This document shows positions 25,867 through 35,057 of a DNA stretch of 64,000 nucleotides, piece by piece (positions within the stretch are counted from its first letter, which is position 1; each line of letters begins with the position of its first letter). The position numbers and the translations under genes were made by a program. The notes under the pieces are model-generated. The model was given only the letters and a program-made list of their open reading frames with translations, was not told the origin of the DNA and searched no databases. This DNA comes from CBDHFN01 sp965262605 (GTDB taxonomy: Bacteria > Pseudomonadota > Alphaproteobacteria > JASGCL01): assembly GCA_965262605.1 (NCBI GenBank), contig CBDHFN010000003.1, positions 744,001-808,000 on the forward strand. Reading direction: 5' to 3'.

Positions 25867-27326
25867 CAGTGAAACCTATCCAAATCGCTAAAATAAGTGT
25901 AATCTTTGTTGAAATGCAAGTCAATCGTATTGGTGGGACCATGGCGTTGCTTGGCAATGATTAATTGCGCGCGATTTTCCCATTCGCGTTTTTCTTCGTT
26001 ATATTTTTCAATATCAGATTGGAATTTTTCTTCACTTTGCCCTTCTTTTTTCATGGGTTCGCGCAAATAATATTCATGGCGATATAAAAAACCGACAACA
26101 TCGGCATCTTGTTCAATTGACCCAGATTCTCGTAAATCGGCTAATTGCGGGCGTTTATCATCGCGCGATTCCACCGACCTTGATAATTGTGATAAGGCAA
26201 TAACGGGGACATTTAATTCTTTGGCGATAATTTTTAAGCCACGGGTTATTTCGGAAATTTCTTGCACGCGGTTATCGTTGCGCGAACCTGCTGAACCTTG
26301 TAATAATTGCAAATAATCAACAATAATTAAATCAATGCCTTTATACACGCGCAACGCCCGTCTTGCCCGTTGGCGAAGCGCGGTAATGGATAAGCCCGGT
26401 GTGTCGTCAATATAAAATGGCGTGGCACGAATTGTTTGAAAAGCTTCAACATATTTTTCAAATTCTTCGCTATCAAGATCATTTCTTCGCACCTTATCGC
26501 CTTTAATTTTCGCCACTTGCGTCAAAATTCTGTTGGCTAATTGATCCGAAGACATTTCAAGCGAAAAAAACAAAACCTTGCCGCCTTCGGTAATTGTTTC
26601 GCCACTATCTGGGTCTATATTTTGCTTGAATTTACGCGCGGCATTAAAGGCAATATTCGTGGCAAAGGCGGTCTTGCCCATTGCGGGTCTGCCCGCCAAA
26701 ACAATCAAATCCGAACGATGCAAGCCCCCCATAATATCGTCAAGCCCACTAAACCCGCTGGGAATCCCGACAAGCCGTCCCGCGCGTTTGCGGGCATTTT
26801 GCACGGCATGCACGGCGGTTTCGCTTGCCTTTGCTAAAGAAACCAGCCGATTTTCTGCCGAATTTTTTTCGGCTAATTCAAATAAAGATTGTTCCGCCAA
26901 TTCAATTTGCGTATCGGCATTTTCCCAATCGTCAAGATTCATAACATATGCCCGTTCCGCCATTTCTTGCCCAATAATTGCCAAACGGCGTTTGCGGTAT
27001 AAGTCCAATAAAGTTTTGGCGTAATGATTAACATTAATGACTGATGGCACATTAAGGGCAATTTCAGCGATATAATCGGCTAATTGTGCGGAAAATAAAT
27101 GCCGAATTGAGGCGGGGGTTGCGATTTGCCCTTGTTCTAAAACTTGGTGAATTGCGTCAAATATTTTCGCGTGGTTTGGCTCGTAAAAAACTTCTTTTGA
27201 TAAAAATTCGGCAATATTATCATAAATATTATTATGGCGCAAAATCGCCCCTAAAACTGCGGCTTCAAGTTCAAGATTATGCGGCGCAAGCAAGGCGGTG
27301 GTTAATTCGTTATTTTTTTCATTCAT
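25866..27326 (-). CDS. dnaB: Replicative DNA helicase DnaB
   Basis: The 486-residue hexameric helicase of the replication fork. The N-terminal domain opens with PHNLELEAAVLGAILR; the RecA-like domain holds Walker A GRPAMGKTAFATN, LFFSLEMS, Walker B IDLIIVDYLQLLQG and LSQLSRSVE. No intein is present. It begins the leftward run that goes on through the epimerase, six-cysteine genes, asnB, mazG and ubiA. Confidence 0.96.
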   Translation of the reverse strand: MNEKNNELTTALLAPHNLELEAAVLGAILRHNNIYDNIAEFLSKEVFYEPNHAKIFDAIHQVLEQGQIATPASIRHLFSAQLADYIAEIALNVPSVINVNHYAKTLLDLYRKRRLAIIGQEMAERAYVMNLDDWENADTQIELAEQSLFELAEKNSAENRLVSLAKASETAVHAVQNARKRAGRLVGIPSGFSGLDDIMGGLHRSDLIVLAGRPAMGKTAFATNIAFNAARKFKQNIDPDSGETITEGGKVLFFSLEMSSDQLANRILTQVAKIKGDKVRRNDLDSEEFEKYVEAFQTIRATPFYIDDTPGLSITALRQRARRALRVYKGIDLIIVDYLQLLQGSAGSRNDNRVQEISEITRGLKIIAKELNVPVIALSQLSRSVESRDDKRPQLADLRESGSIEQDADVVGFLYRHEYYLREPMKKEGQSEEKFQSDIEKYNEEKREWENRAQLIIAKQRHGPTNTIDLHFNKDYTYFSDLDRFH

Positions 27327-27373
27327 AACGCCATATTATTCAATAAAAAGCAAAAAGCAATTAAAAAAAATTA

Positions 27374-27399
27374 TTGACAAGCCTAAAATATATTATAAT
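27374..27399 (+). promoter_or_regulatory. Probable promoter of the peptide-binding protein gene
   Basis: Perfect TTGACA (27374-27379) and perfect TATAAT (27394-27399), but the spacer is only 14 bases; the real -10 may be a shifted match in the same AT-rich stretch (for example TATACA at 27399-27404). It stands in the divergent gap to dnaB, before an AAGGAGG ribosome site at 27425-27431. Confidence 0.5.
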
Positions 27400-27435
27400 A
27401 TACAATTAATGAAACTTATCATGCAAGGAGGATAT

Positions 27436-29019
27436 ATGCGCGATACAATTGAACATTTTACAAAACTTTACCAAGACAAACAAATTGACCGCAGGGGCTT
27501 TATACGCGGGGCAACTAGTTTAGGCGTTGGTATTGCAGCAGCGCAATCTTTGGCGTCAAAAGTTGATGCGCAAACCGCCAAAAAAGGCGGACATTTTAAA
27601 TTGGGCGTTGGTTCTGGTTCAAGCACCGATGTTCTTGACCCGTCGTTAGCGAACTCAACTTCTAATGGCTTGCTTGCCAATGGCACGCTATATTCGTCTT
27701 TGTTGGAATATACATCAGCAGGCAAACTTTCAGGGGATTTAGCCGAATCATTTGAAGCATCAAAAGATGCGAAAGTTTGGCGATTTAAAATTCGTAAAGG
27801 CGCAACATTTCATAATGGCAAAACAATTACCGCCGATGATGTTTTAGTAAATTTACAATATCATATTGGCGATGCGTCAAAATCAAAAGTTAAAGGTTTA
27901 TTTTCTTCGGTTGATTCCATGAAAGTTGACGGCGATAATGTGCAAGTAACTTTAAAAACTGGCAATGCTGATTTTGCGCTTTATATGACGGATTATCATA
28001 TTGGCATGATGGCAACCAAAGATGGCAAAATTGAAAATGCTTTATCTGGTGTCGGTTCTGGTCCATACCAATTGGAAAAATTTGAAGCTGGTGTTTCAGG
28101 CAAAGTCAAAAGATTTGCCAATCATTATCAACAAGCAAATTTTGATTCCGCCGAAATTATCTCCATTAAAGATGTTGTGGCAAGAACAAATGCTTTAACT
28201 TCGGGTGAAATTCACGCAATGGACCGATGCGATATTAAAACCATGGATTTATTAAAACGCAATTCGGGGATTACGATTGTTAATGTTGTCGGCAATCAGC
28301 ATTATATTATGCCGGCATTTACCGATACTGCGCCTTTTAATAATAAAGATTTCCGCAACGCCATAAAATACGGCATTAATCGTCAAGAATTAGTGGATAA
28401 AATTCTTTATGGTTATGGTTCGGTTGGCAATGACCACCCAATAAGCCCAAGCCATGCTGACCATAATGGTAAATTAGAACAAACAAAATTTGACCCCGAT
28501 AAAGCCAAAGCATTATTGAAAAAATCTGGTTTAGATGGTAAATTTGATTTATCAACATCCGAAGCAGCTTTTGGTGGTGCGACTGATGCCGCCGCGTTAA
28601 TTCAAGCGTCATTGGCAAAATGCGGCATCACCGTGAATATTATTAAAGAACCCGATGATGCTTATTGGGATAAAGTATGGATGGTTAAACCATTATGTTT
28701 GTCTTATTGGTCTGGTCGCGTGGCAAGCGTGCAAATGTTTGATACGGCTTATAAATCTGATGCGTCATGGAATGAAACCCATTGGAAAAACAAAGCATTT
28801 AATGATTTGTTAGACTCAACCCGTGCCGAATTAGACCCGAAAAAACGCCAAAATAATCTTTACGAATTACAAGCATTAATTCGTGATGATGGCGGCGCAA
28901 TTATCCCCATGTTTGCGAATTATGTTAGCGCGCATTCAACCAAAATCGCAACTGGCAAAGTCGGTGGTGATTGGGATATGGACGGATTGCGTGCAGTTCG
29001 CCGTTGGTGGTTTGCCTAA
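27436..29019 (+). CDS. Tat-exported peptide/opine-type ABC substrate-binding protein
   Basis: A 527-residue periplasmic binding protein of family 5 (DppA/OppA-like). The N-terminus has a twin-arginine signal (DRRGFIRGATSLG, Arg19-Arg20) and an Ala-rich h-region, cut near residue 45. The mature part has LAESFEASKDAKVWRFKIRK and GATFHNGKTITADDV, the family signature. The start at 27436 is fixed by a near-perfect AAGGAGG ribosome site; the frame opens earlier at 27298 but would run into dnaB. It is monocistronic with its own terminator; the permeases and ATPases are not here. Confidence 0.93.
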   Translation: MRDTIEHFTKLYQDKQIDRRGFIRGATSLGVGIAAAQSLASKVDAQTAKKGGHFKLGVGSGSSTDVLDPSLANSTSNGLLANGTLYSSLLEYTSAGKLSGDLAESFEASKDAKVWRFKIRKGATFHNGKTITADDVLVNLQYHIGDASKSKVKGLFSSVDSMKVDGDNVQVTLKTGNADFALYMTDYHIGMMATKDGKIENALSGVGSGPYQLEKFEAGVSGKVKRFANHYQQANFDSAEIISIKDVVARTNALTSGEIHAMDRCDIKTMDLLKRNSGITIVNVVGNQHYIMPAFTDTAPFNNKDFRNAIKYGINRQELVDKILYGYGSVGNDHPISPSHADHNGKLEQTKFDPDKAKALLKKSGLDGKFDLSTSEAAFGGATDAAALIQASLAKCGITVNIIKEPDDAYWDKVWMVKPLCLSYWSGRVASVQMFDTAYKSDASWNETHWKNKAFNDLLDSTRAELDPKKRQNNLYELQALIRDDGGAIIPMFANYVSAHSTKIATGKVGGDWDMDGLRAVRRWWFA

Positions 29020-29046
29020 GATTTTTAGTTGTAAAAATCAATTAAG

Positions 29047-29074
29047 GAGGATAGCGCAAGCTATCCTCTTTTTT
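29047..29074 (+). terminator. Rho-independent terminator
   Basis: GAGGATAGC (29047-29055), GCAA tetraloop, GCTATCCTC (29060-29068) and a run of six T. Closes the binding protein transcript. Confidence 0.92.
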
Positions 29075-29112
29075 GCGCTTGCTTAAATATTGTAAGCTTG
29101 GTATAAGAAATT

Positions 29113-30519
29113 ATGGCTGAAATAATAATTTGCGATGATGATTCTGCGGTGCGCTTGGTGCTTGAAACATTAATCACGCGCCTTGGGCATACAAGCATTA
29201 TTTGCGAAAATATTGGGCAATTAAGTGATGTGCTTAAATCCCAAAATGGCGAACGCGGGCAAGTGTTAATTTGCGATATTGCGTTGCCAGACGGCGATGG
29301 CTTGCAATTATTGCCAAAAATTCGGCAAATTCGTCCTGATTTAGGCGTGATAATTATCAGCGCAAGGGCAGATTTAATGACGAATATCCGTGCCAATCAT
29401 GATGGCGCGTGCGAATTTATTGCCAAGCCTTTTGATATTAACCATGTCAGCAGTGTTATTAACCAATTTTTGCAATATATCCCCAATATTTCCTTACAAA
29501 TTGGACAAAAAAATGACAATAATAATTATCAAATCATTGGGCAATCGCCAAAAATGCAAGTCATGTTTCGCACGATTGCCCGAACTGCCAAAACAAATTT
29601 ATCCGTATTAATTATTGGCGAATCGGGCACGGGCAAGGAACTTGTCGCGCGCGCCTATCATCAATATTCCCATCGGCATCATAAAAATTTTGTGGCTTTA
29701 AATATGGCGTCCATACCCAAGGAACTCATTGAATCTGAATTATTTGGGCATGAAAAAGGCGCGTTTACGGGCGCGGTGCAACAAACCATGGGAAAATTTG
29801 CTGAAGCCGCCGATGGCACTTTATTTTTAGACGAAATTGGCGATATGCCCTTAGCGGCGCAAACCAGATTATTGCGGGTATTGCAAGATGGCGAATATTC
29901 CAAAGTCGGCAGCACGAAAATTGAAAAATCTCAAGCCCGCATCATCGCCGCCACCCATCGCGACTTGGGGCAATTAGTGCAAAAGGGGGATTTTCGCGCC
30001 GATTTATATTATCGGTTATTAGTGGTGCCGATTCATGTTCCGCCGTTGCGCGACCACCCCGAAGATATTCCAGAATTCGTCAAATTTTTTGCGCAAAAGG
30101 CAACAAAAATGGGGCTTGCGCCCAAGAATTTTTCTAAACAAGCTTGCAATTATTTGCAAAAATTGGAATTTCCGGGCAATATTCGCCAATTGGAAAATTT
30201 AATTTACCGCATTGCCGCTTTATATACCCAAGGCGAAATATCCAAAGAAATCATTGAAAAAGAATATTATTTGCATAAAATGCCGAAAAACCTTGATAGT
30301 AATGATAATTCCGCTGATTTACCCGATATGATTCGCGCTTTTATTAAACAAGATATTCATCGCCCGCATCAAAATTTATATGAATTTTATCATCAACAAT
30401 TTGAAACTGCTTTATATCGCTTTGCCTTTGATTTTTTTAAGGGTAATCAATCAACCGCCGCCCAAATTTTGGGGCTTAACCGCAATAAAATAAGAAAAAA
30501 ATGGCAAGACTTCGTTTAA
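29113..30519 (+). CDS. ntrC: Sigma-54 response regulator NtrC
   Basis: A 468-residue NtrC-type activator: receiver domain with phospho-acceptor Asp55 (LICDIALPDGDG), AAA+ domain with Walker A GESGTGKE (169-176), the sigma-54 contact loop GAFTGA (216-221) and Walker B FLDEIGDM, and a short Fis-type helix-turn-helix at the end (STAAQILGLNRNKIRKK). The segment IIGQSPKMQVMFRTIAR is much closer to NtrC than to NtrX. The partner kinase gene ntrB, normally just upstream, is missing; ntrY follows with a 19-base overlap. Confidence 0.88.
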   Translation: MAEIIICDDDSAVRLVLETLITRLGHTSIICENIGQLSDVLKSQNGERGQVLICDIALPDGDGLQLLPKIRQIRPDLGVIIISARADLMTNIRANHDGACEFIAKPFDINHVSSVINQFLQYIPNISLQIGQKNDNNNYQIIGQSPKMQVMFRTIARTAKTNLSVLIIGESGTGKELVARAYHQYSHRHHKNFVALNMASIPKELIESELFGHEKGAFTGAVQQTMGKFAEAADGTLFLDEIGDMPLAAQTRLLRVLQDGEYSKVGSTKIEKSQARIIAATHRDLGQLVQKGDFRADLYYRLLVVPIHVPPLRDHPEDIPEFVKFFAQKATKMGLAPKNFSKQACNYLQKLEFPGNIRQLENLIYRIAALYTQGEISKEIIEKEYYLHKMPKNLDSNDNSADLPDMIRAFIKQDIHRPHQNLYEFYHQQFETALYRFAFDFFKGNQSTAAQILGLNRNKIRKKWQDFV

Positions 30520-32612
30520 TTTTAACGCATAATTATCTGGTATTTATCGTTGCCTTATCATTGGCATTGCTGGGGGTATTGCTGTATTTTGTTTATGAAT
30601 TAGCCTATTCGCACGATTCCAGCAACTTATCCACGATAATTTTTATCGGTATCGGCATATTTATTTTGTTAATTTTCATGCTGATTTTTTGGCACAAAGC
30701 CCGCCAAGCCCAGAAAAATCAAGCGGTGCGCTTGCAAATTCGCTTAATTGTGATTTTTTCGTTATTATTAATTGTGCCTTCGGTAATTTTAAATGGTTTT
30801 TCCTTACAATTAATTGAATTGGGCATAAATAATTGGTTTTCCGAACCTGTCAATAATGCTATTCGCAATTCTTATTCCATTGCCCAAGCATACCGCGAAG
30901 AGCATGTAAAAAATATTGAATCCGATGCGTTAAATATTGCCCGTGCCATAGATAACAACTTAATTGGCAAACCCAATACGGATAATGAAAATTTGGCGTG
31001 GCAATTACAATTAAATTCATCGTTGCGCGGCATAAAAGAAGCCTTTATTTTTACGCCCAACGCGGTTTTAAGCCGTTATGGCTTGTCTTTTTCCATGGAA
31101 TTAGACCCTTTGGAAAAACAATTTTTAGAACGCGCCAAGCGCGGCGAAGTCGTAATTTTTCGCGATAAAAACGAAAAAATCCGCGCCTTAGTCGCCATGA
31201 CTTCCATCACGAATGGATTTTTAATGATTCAACGCGATATTGACCCCGCGGTTATTGAACATTTAGCCAAAACCCAAGAATCTTTTGATAATTACAACCA
31301 AATTGAATATCAACGATTTAACATTCAATTATCCATTACCCAAGCCGTGATTTTATTGACATTGATTTTATTGGTAATTTCAATTACGATAATTTATATT
31401 GTTGCGACTAAATTCACGAATCGCTTGGGCGAATTATCCGAAGCCGCCAATCGGGTAAAAAATGGCGATTTTTCTGTGCGCTTAATTCCCGATAATAACC
31501 GTGATGAAATAAGCCGTTTGCGTCATAATTTTAATCGCATGACATTTCGTTTAGCGCACCAAAATATCCGCATTCAAACCGCCAATCAAAAAACCGAAGA
31601 CGAACGGCAATTTATCGCCACAACGCTTGCCGCACTTTCCCAAGGCGTGATGAGCATTACCACCGAAGGCATTATTAATTTATGCAATAAATCGGCGTGT
31701 GATTTATTAAAAAAACCAGAAAATTTGTTAATTAATAATTCCATTATACCAATTTTACCCCAAGTAAGCGATTTATTAAGCCAAGCAAAAACCCTGCCCC
31801 AAGGGGAATTTAGCCAAATTATCACCCCAATTCACCATGAAGCAACCATCATACAAATTCGGGTTGCTTATTTGGGCGAAGCTTTTGGTTTTGTGCTAAC
31901 TTTGGACGATTTAACGCCCTTAATTGTCGCTGAACGCCAAGCCGCATGGTCCGATGTCGCACGGCGCATCGCCCACGAAGTCAAAAATCCTTTAACCCCG
32001 ATTCAATTATCGGCGGAACGATTGCGCCGTAAATACCTTAGCCATATTACCTTTGAGCCACAGATTTTTGAACAATGTATTAATACTATCATCAGGCAGG
32101 TCGCCGATATAGGCAGGCTAATTGATGAATTTTCTAAATTTGCGCGTATGCCCGTGGCGCAAAAATCACCAATAAATATTTTAGAAATATTGCGTGAAGT
32201 TATATTTTTGGAACAAAGCCGCAATAGCAACTTAAAAATTAATTACCGCTCTGCGCAAAGTGAATTTATGCAAGATTGCGATAAATCCTTAATGGCGCAA
32301 GTTTTCACCAATATCATCAAAAACGCGCATGAAGCCTTAGAAAAACAGGAAAATCCCGTTTTGGATATTATTTTTAGCCAAGAAAACAAACAAAATTGCT
32401 TGATTTTTCGCGATAATGGTAATGGCTTTCCCGTGCCGATTAATAATGTATTTGAACCATATGTCACCACGAAATCTTCGGGTTCTGGTTTGGGATTGGC
32501 TATCACCAAAAAAATTCTTGAAGACCATGGTTATAAAATCGCATTACGCAACCGCACGGATGATGATGGCAAAATCCTTGGCGCCGAGGTAATGATTATT
32601 TTTATACCTTGA
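30501..32612 (+). CDS. ntrY: Nitrogen-regulation type sensor kinase NtrY
   Basis: A 703-residue membrane histidine kinase. Two membrane segments occur near the N-terminus (about 10-35 and 43-63), a third at about 88-110, a long periplasmic sensor part, a fourth helix near 280-300, then HAMP (ATKFTNRLGELSEAANRVKNGDF), PAS, and the kinase core with phospho-acceptor His492 (RIAHEVKNPLTPIQLS), N-box FTNIIKNAHEAL and G-boxes DNGNGFP and GSGLGLAITKKI. This layout matches NtrY. The usual ntrX is not downstream: convergent etfA follows after 112 bases. Confidence 0.9.
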   Translation: MARLRLILTHNYLVFIVALSLALLGVLLYFVYELAYSHDSSNLSTIIFIGIGIFILLIFMLIFWHKARQAQKNQAVRLQIRLIVIFSLLLIVPSVILNGFSLQLIELGINNWFSEPVNNAIRNSYSIAQAYREEHVKNIESDALNIARAIDNNLIGKPNTDNENLAWQLQLNSSLRGIKEAFIFTPNAVLSRYGLSFSMELDPLEKQFLERAKRGEVVIFRDKNEKIRALVAMTSITNGFLMIQRDIDPAVIEHLAKTQESFDNYNQIEYQRFNIQLSITQAVILLTLILLVISITIIYIVATKFTNRLGELSEAANRVKNGDFSVRLIPDNNRDEISRLRHNFNRMTFRLAHQNIRIQTANQKTEDERQFIATTLAALSQGVMSITTEGIINLCNKSACDLLKKPENLLINNSIIPILPQVSDLLSQAKTLPQGEFSQIITPIHHEATIIQIRVAYLGEAFGFVLTLDDLTPLIVAERQAAWSDVARRIAHEVKNPLTPIQLSAERLRRKYLSHITFEPQIFEQCINTIIRQVADIGRLIDEFSKFARMPVAQKSPINILEILREVIFLEQSRNSNLKINYRSAQSEFMQDCDKSLMAQVFTNIIKNAHEALEKQENPVLDIIFSQENKQNCLIFRDNGNGFPVPINNVFEPYVTTKSSGSGLGLAITKKILEDHGYKIALRNRTDDDGKILGAEVMIIFIP

Positions 32613-32622
32613 TTCCCCAATA
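32603..32622 (+). repeat. 20-base dispersed repeat, copy 1
   Basis: TATACCTTGATTCCCCAATA at the end of ntrY. One mismatch to the copy at 59752-59771. Other copies: 52672-52690 (opposite strand) and 59531-59550. Confidence 0.75.
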
Positions 32623-32724
32623 GGCATTGCTTATTTTGCAACATGGGCGATTTAATTGATAAATTAATATCAAATCGTGGATACTAGGGGATTAAGGCTT
32701 GGCAATAATGAAATATATGCTAGG

Positions 32725-33651
32725 CTATTTTTTCAATTCGGATTCTAATTGGGGGACGGCTTGAAATAAATCCGCGACAAGCCCATAATCAGCGACTTGG
32801 AAAATCGGTGCATCTGGGTCTTTGTTAATTGCCACGATGATTTTACTATCCTTCATGCCCGCCAAATGTTGAATCGCGCCCGAAATGCCGACGGCGATAT
32901 ATAAATTTGGCGCGACAACTTTACCGGTTTGCCCAACTTGGTAATCATTGGGGGCAAAACCCGCATCAACCGCGGCGCGCGATGCGCCAACTGCAGCGTT
33001 TAGGCAATTTGCTAACCCTTCAACCAGCGCAAAATTTTCTTTGGACGCCATGCCCCGCCCGCCCGATACAACAATTTTTGCCGAAGTTAATTCGGGGCGT
33101 TCGGATTTTACCGCTTCTAAGCGCAAGAATTTGCTTGATGATTCTGCTTTTGCGCCCGCGACTTCTTCAAAACTTGCATTGCCGTTTAGTTCGGCTGGTT
33201 CAAACGAAGTGCCCCGTACGGTGATAATATTTAAAGCTTGGCTTGATTCCACAGTGGCAATGGCGTTGCCAGCATAAATTGGGCGGTCAAATTTTTGCGC
33301 CGAATGCACGGCGGAAATTTCCGAAATTTGTTGCACATCAAGAATTGCCGCAAGCCTTGGCATGAAATTTTTACCATAACTATTCGCCGAAGCCAAAATA
33401 TGCGTATAATTTTTAACCATGGGGTGAATAATAGCGGTAATTTGTTCCGCCGTTAAATTATCCGAATCAGATTTTGCAAAAATTACTTTGCTTAAACCCG
33501 CAATTTTTTGTGCCTTTTTTGCTAAATCAGCGTTATTGCCAATGACCAAACCATGGCATTCGCCCCCGATTTTCACCGCGGCACTTACCGAAGCCAACGA
33601 GTTTAATGATAATTCTTCACCAACGAAATCACATACTATTAAATTGCTCAT
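32725..33651 (-). CDS. etfA: Electron transfer flavoprotein alpha subunit
   Basis: A 308-residue FAD-binding subunit of ETF, which collects electrons from acyl-CoA and other dehydrogenases for the respiratory chain. The C-terminal FAD-binding signature is clear: PNLYIAVGISGAIQHLAGM, IVAINKDPDAPIF, VADYGLVADLF. It follows etfB after 11 bases, forming a two-gene operon. Confidence 0.96.
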   Translation of the reverse strand: MSNLIVCDFVGEELSLNSLASVSAAVKIGGECHGLVIGNNADLAKKAQKIAGLSKVIFAKSDSDNLTAEQITAIIHPMVKNYTHILASANSYGKNFMPRLAAILDVQQISEISAVHSAQKFDRPIYAGNAIATVESSQALNIITVRGTSFEPAELNGNASFEEVAGAKAESSSKFLRLEAVKSERPELTSAKIVVSGGRGMASKENFALVEGLANCLNAAVGASRAAVDAGFAPNDYQVGQTGKVVAPNLYIAVGISGAIQHLAGMKDSKIIVAINKDPDAPIFQVADYGLVADLFQAVPQLESELKK

Positions 33652-33662
33652 AATATTTCTCC

Positions 33663-34412
33663 TTATATAACTTTGGCTTCGTTGCGTAATTTATCAACCA
33701 ATTGGGCGGGGCTGTCAAGTTTCACGCCAGATTTACGGGTTGTGGGTTCAATTACTTTAACAATTTTCAAGCGGGGCGCAACGACAACGCCTAATTCTTC
33801 AGCACTAAGGCTGTCAATCGGTTTTTTCTTTGCCTTCATGATATTGGGCAAGGATGCATATCGTGGCTCATTCAAGCGCAAATCAACCGAAATAACGGCG
33901 GGCAAAGCGCATTCCATCACTTCCAAGCCACCATCAACTTCGCGGGTTGCTTCAAATTTATTGCCATTAAGCGCAATTTTGGACACAAAGGTTGCTTGCC
34001 CCCAATTTAACAATCCCGCCAAAGATTGTGCGGTTTGATTGGCGTCATCGTCAATGGCTTGCTTGCCACAAAGGATTAATTGCGGTTGTTCTTTAAGCGC
34101 AACGGCTTTGAGTAATTTAGCCACGGCTAAGGGTTCAATAGCTTGCTCAGCAAGGATATGAATACCTCTATCCGCGCCCATAGCTAAAGCAGAACGAATA
34201 GTTTCTTGCGCGGCGGCGGGTCCAATGGATACAACCACAATTTCGGTGGCAATGCCTGCTTCAAATAAACGAATGGCTTGCTCCACTGCGATTTCATCAA
34301 AAGGATTCATTGCCATTTTGACATTTTCTAATTCCACAGCGGAATTATCTGATTTGACGCGCACTTTGACATTATAATCAATGACGCGTTTGACGGGCAC
34401 TAATATTTTCAT
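33663..34412 (-). CDS. etfB: Electron transfer flavoprotein beta subunit
   Basis: A 249-residue AMP-binding subunit of ETF. Seen: MKILVPVKRVIDYNVKVRVK, KMAMNPFDEIAVEQAIRL, and the ETF-beta signature region VISVDLRLNEPRYASLPNIMKAKKK. First gene of the etfBA operon, with a predicted promoter upstream at 34485-34513. Confidence 0.96.
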   Translation of the reverse strand: MKILVPVKRVIDYNVKVRVKSDNSAVELENVKMAMNPFDEIAVEQAIRLFEAGIATEIVVVSIGPAAAQETIRSALAMGADRGIHILAEQAIEPLAVAKLLKAVALKEQPQLILCGKQAIDDDANQTAQSLAGLLNWGQATFVSKIALNGNKFEATREVDGGLEVMECALPAVISVDLRLNEPRYASLPNIMKAKKKPIDSLSAEELGVVVAPRLKIVKVIEPTTRKSGVKLDSPAQLVDKLRNEAKVI

Positions 34413-34484
34413 TATTTTACCTTTCCTTAAAATTTTTCACTAAATTTTCCCTAATTTTCCCTGGGGTTTGCTAAATTAAACCAT

Positions 34485-34513
34485 TGCATACATAATTTTT
34501 ATGCAATTGACAA
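34485..34513 (-). promoter_or_regulatory. Predicted etfBA promoter overlapped by a palindrome
   Basis: Minus strand TTGTCA (34508-34513), 17-base spacer, TATGCA (34485-34490). A perfect inverted repeat ATTGCATA-N9-TATGCAAT (34483-34507) covers the spacer and -10, so a repressor bound here would block transcription. Confidence 0.5.
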
Positions 34514-34602
34514 GTAAAATTGCGACATTTTTAAAATTATTTTGACATGCAGTTAAATTTTAAAAACAGAATCTTGGGTTTTTGCATGCTATCCTCCTCA
34601 TT

Positions 34603-34872
34603 CCGAAGCGACGCCGAAAATCTGACGATTGGAAGGGAAGGATAGTGTTTTTAAACAAAATATAGTGCGTTTAAAAATAGTATTCTTCCCCTCCTAAGCG
34701 AAGCAGTTTGCGAAGCAAAATGGAGGGGTGCGCCAAAGGCGCGGGGTGGTTTAAAAAAATTGCAGTAATAAACCACCCCGTCAAATTCTGCGCATATGCT
34801 TGAATTTGCCACCCCTCCGCTTCGGCTACGCCGAAAATCTTTCGGTTGGGGGGAAGGATAGTATTTTTAAAC
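34603..34872. repeat. REP-like intergenic mosaic element
   Basis: Three related copies of a ~25-base core, GGRRGGRAAGRATAGTRTTTTTAAAC in consensus: 34631-34656 (plus), 34669-34694 (minus) and 34848-34872 (plus). The two plus copies share a preceding GACGCCGAAAATCT/TACGCCGAAAATCT. Between them lies a hairpin GGGGTGGTTTA (34743-34753) with TAAACCACCCC (34769-34779) and a G/C-rich 'AGGGGTGCGCCAAAGGCGC' stretch. Confidence 0.8.
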
Positions 34873-34899
34873 GCCCTTAACTCCGTTGCAAAATGCTAA

Positions 34900-34919
34900 C
34901 TGTTGCAAAAATGCAACAG
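34900..34919. repeat. 8-bp perfect hairpin
   Basis: CTGTTGCA (34900-34907), AAAA loop, TGCAACAG (34912-34919), about 35 bases upstream of the candidate porin -35 box. A regulator site or REP remnant. Confidence 0.5.
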
Positions 34920-34953
34920 GTTGCAAAAAAATCAAATATTCTTAAAAAAATAT

Positions 34954-34982
34954 TTGCAATGCCCCGCGTGATAAAATAGATA
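34954..34982 (+). promoter_or_regulatory. Candidate porin promoter
   Basis: TTGCAA (34954-34959), 17-base spacer and TAGATA (34977-34982). A transcript would have a leader of about 70 bases before the ATG at 35058, with a TGGAGA ribosome site. Confidence 0.4.
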
Positions 34983-35057
34983 TAAATTAATATTGCACTT
35001 AGGCAATATAAAAAAATTGGTTAACCAATTATTTAACAATTCATTATGGAGACAAAA

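Larger units (their letters stand above)
34413..35057. other. Intergenic gap with promoters and a REP-like repeat block
   Basis: 645 bases between the divergent etfB and porin genes. It holds a promoter and palindrome for etfBA, a REP-like block (34600-34875), a short hairpin at 34900-34919, and a candidate porin promoter. No protein gene is supportable. Confidence 0.8.

Noticed and set aside
26578..27024. Long open frame antisense to dnaB
   Set aside because: A shadow of dnaB; no ribosome site or family signal.
27298..27435. N-terminal extension of the Tat-exported binding protein
   Set aside because: It would overlap dnaB and lacks signal features; AAGGAGG at 27425-27431 fixes the start at 27436.
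29113..30519. First reading as NtrX
   Set aside because: The central domain start IIGQSPKMQVMFRTIAR and the ELFGHEKGAFTGA region match NtrC better than NtrX.
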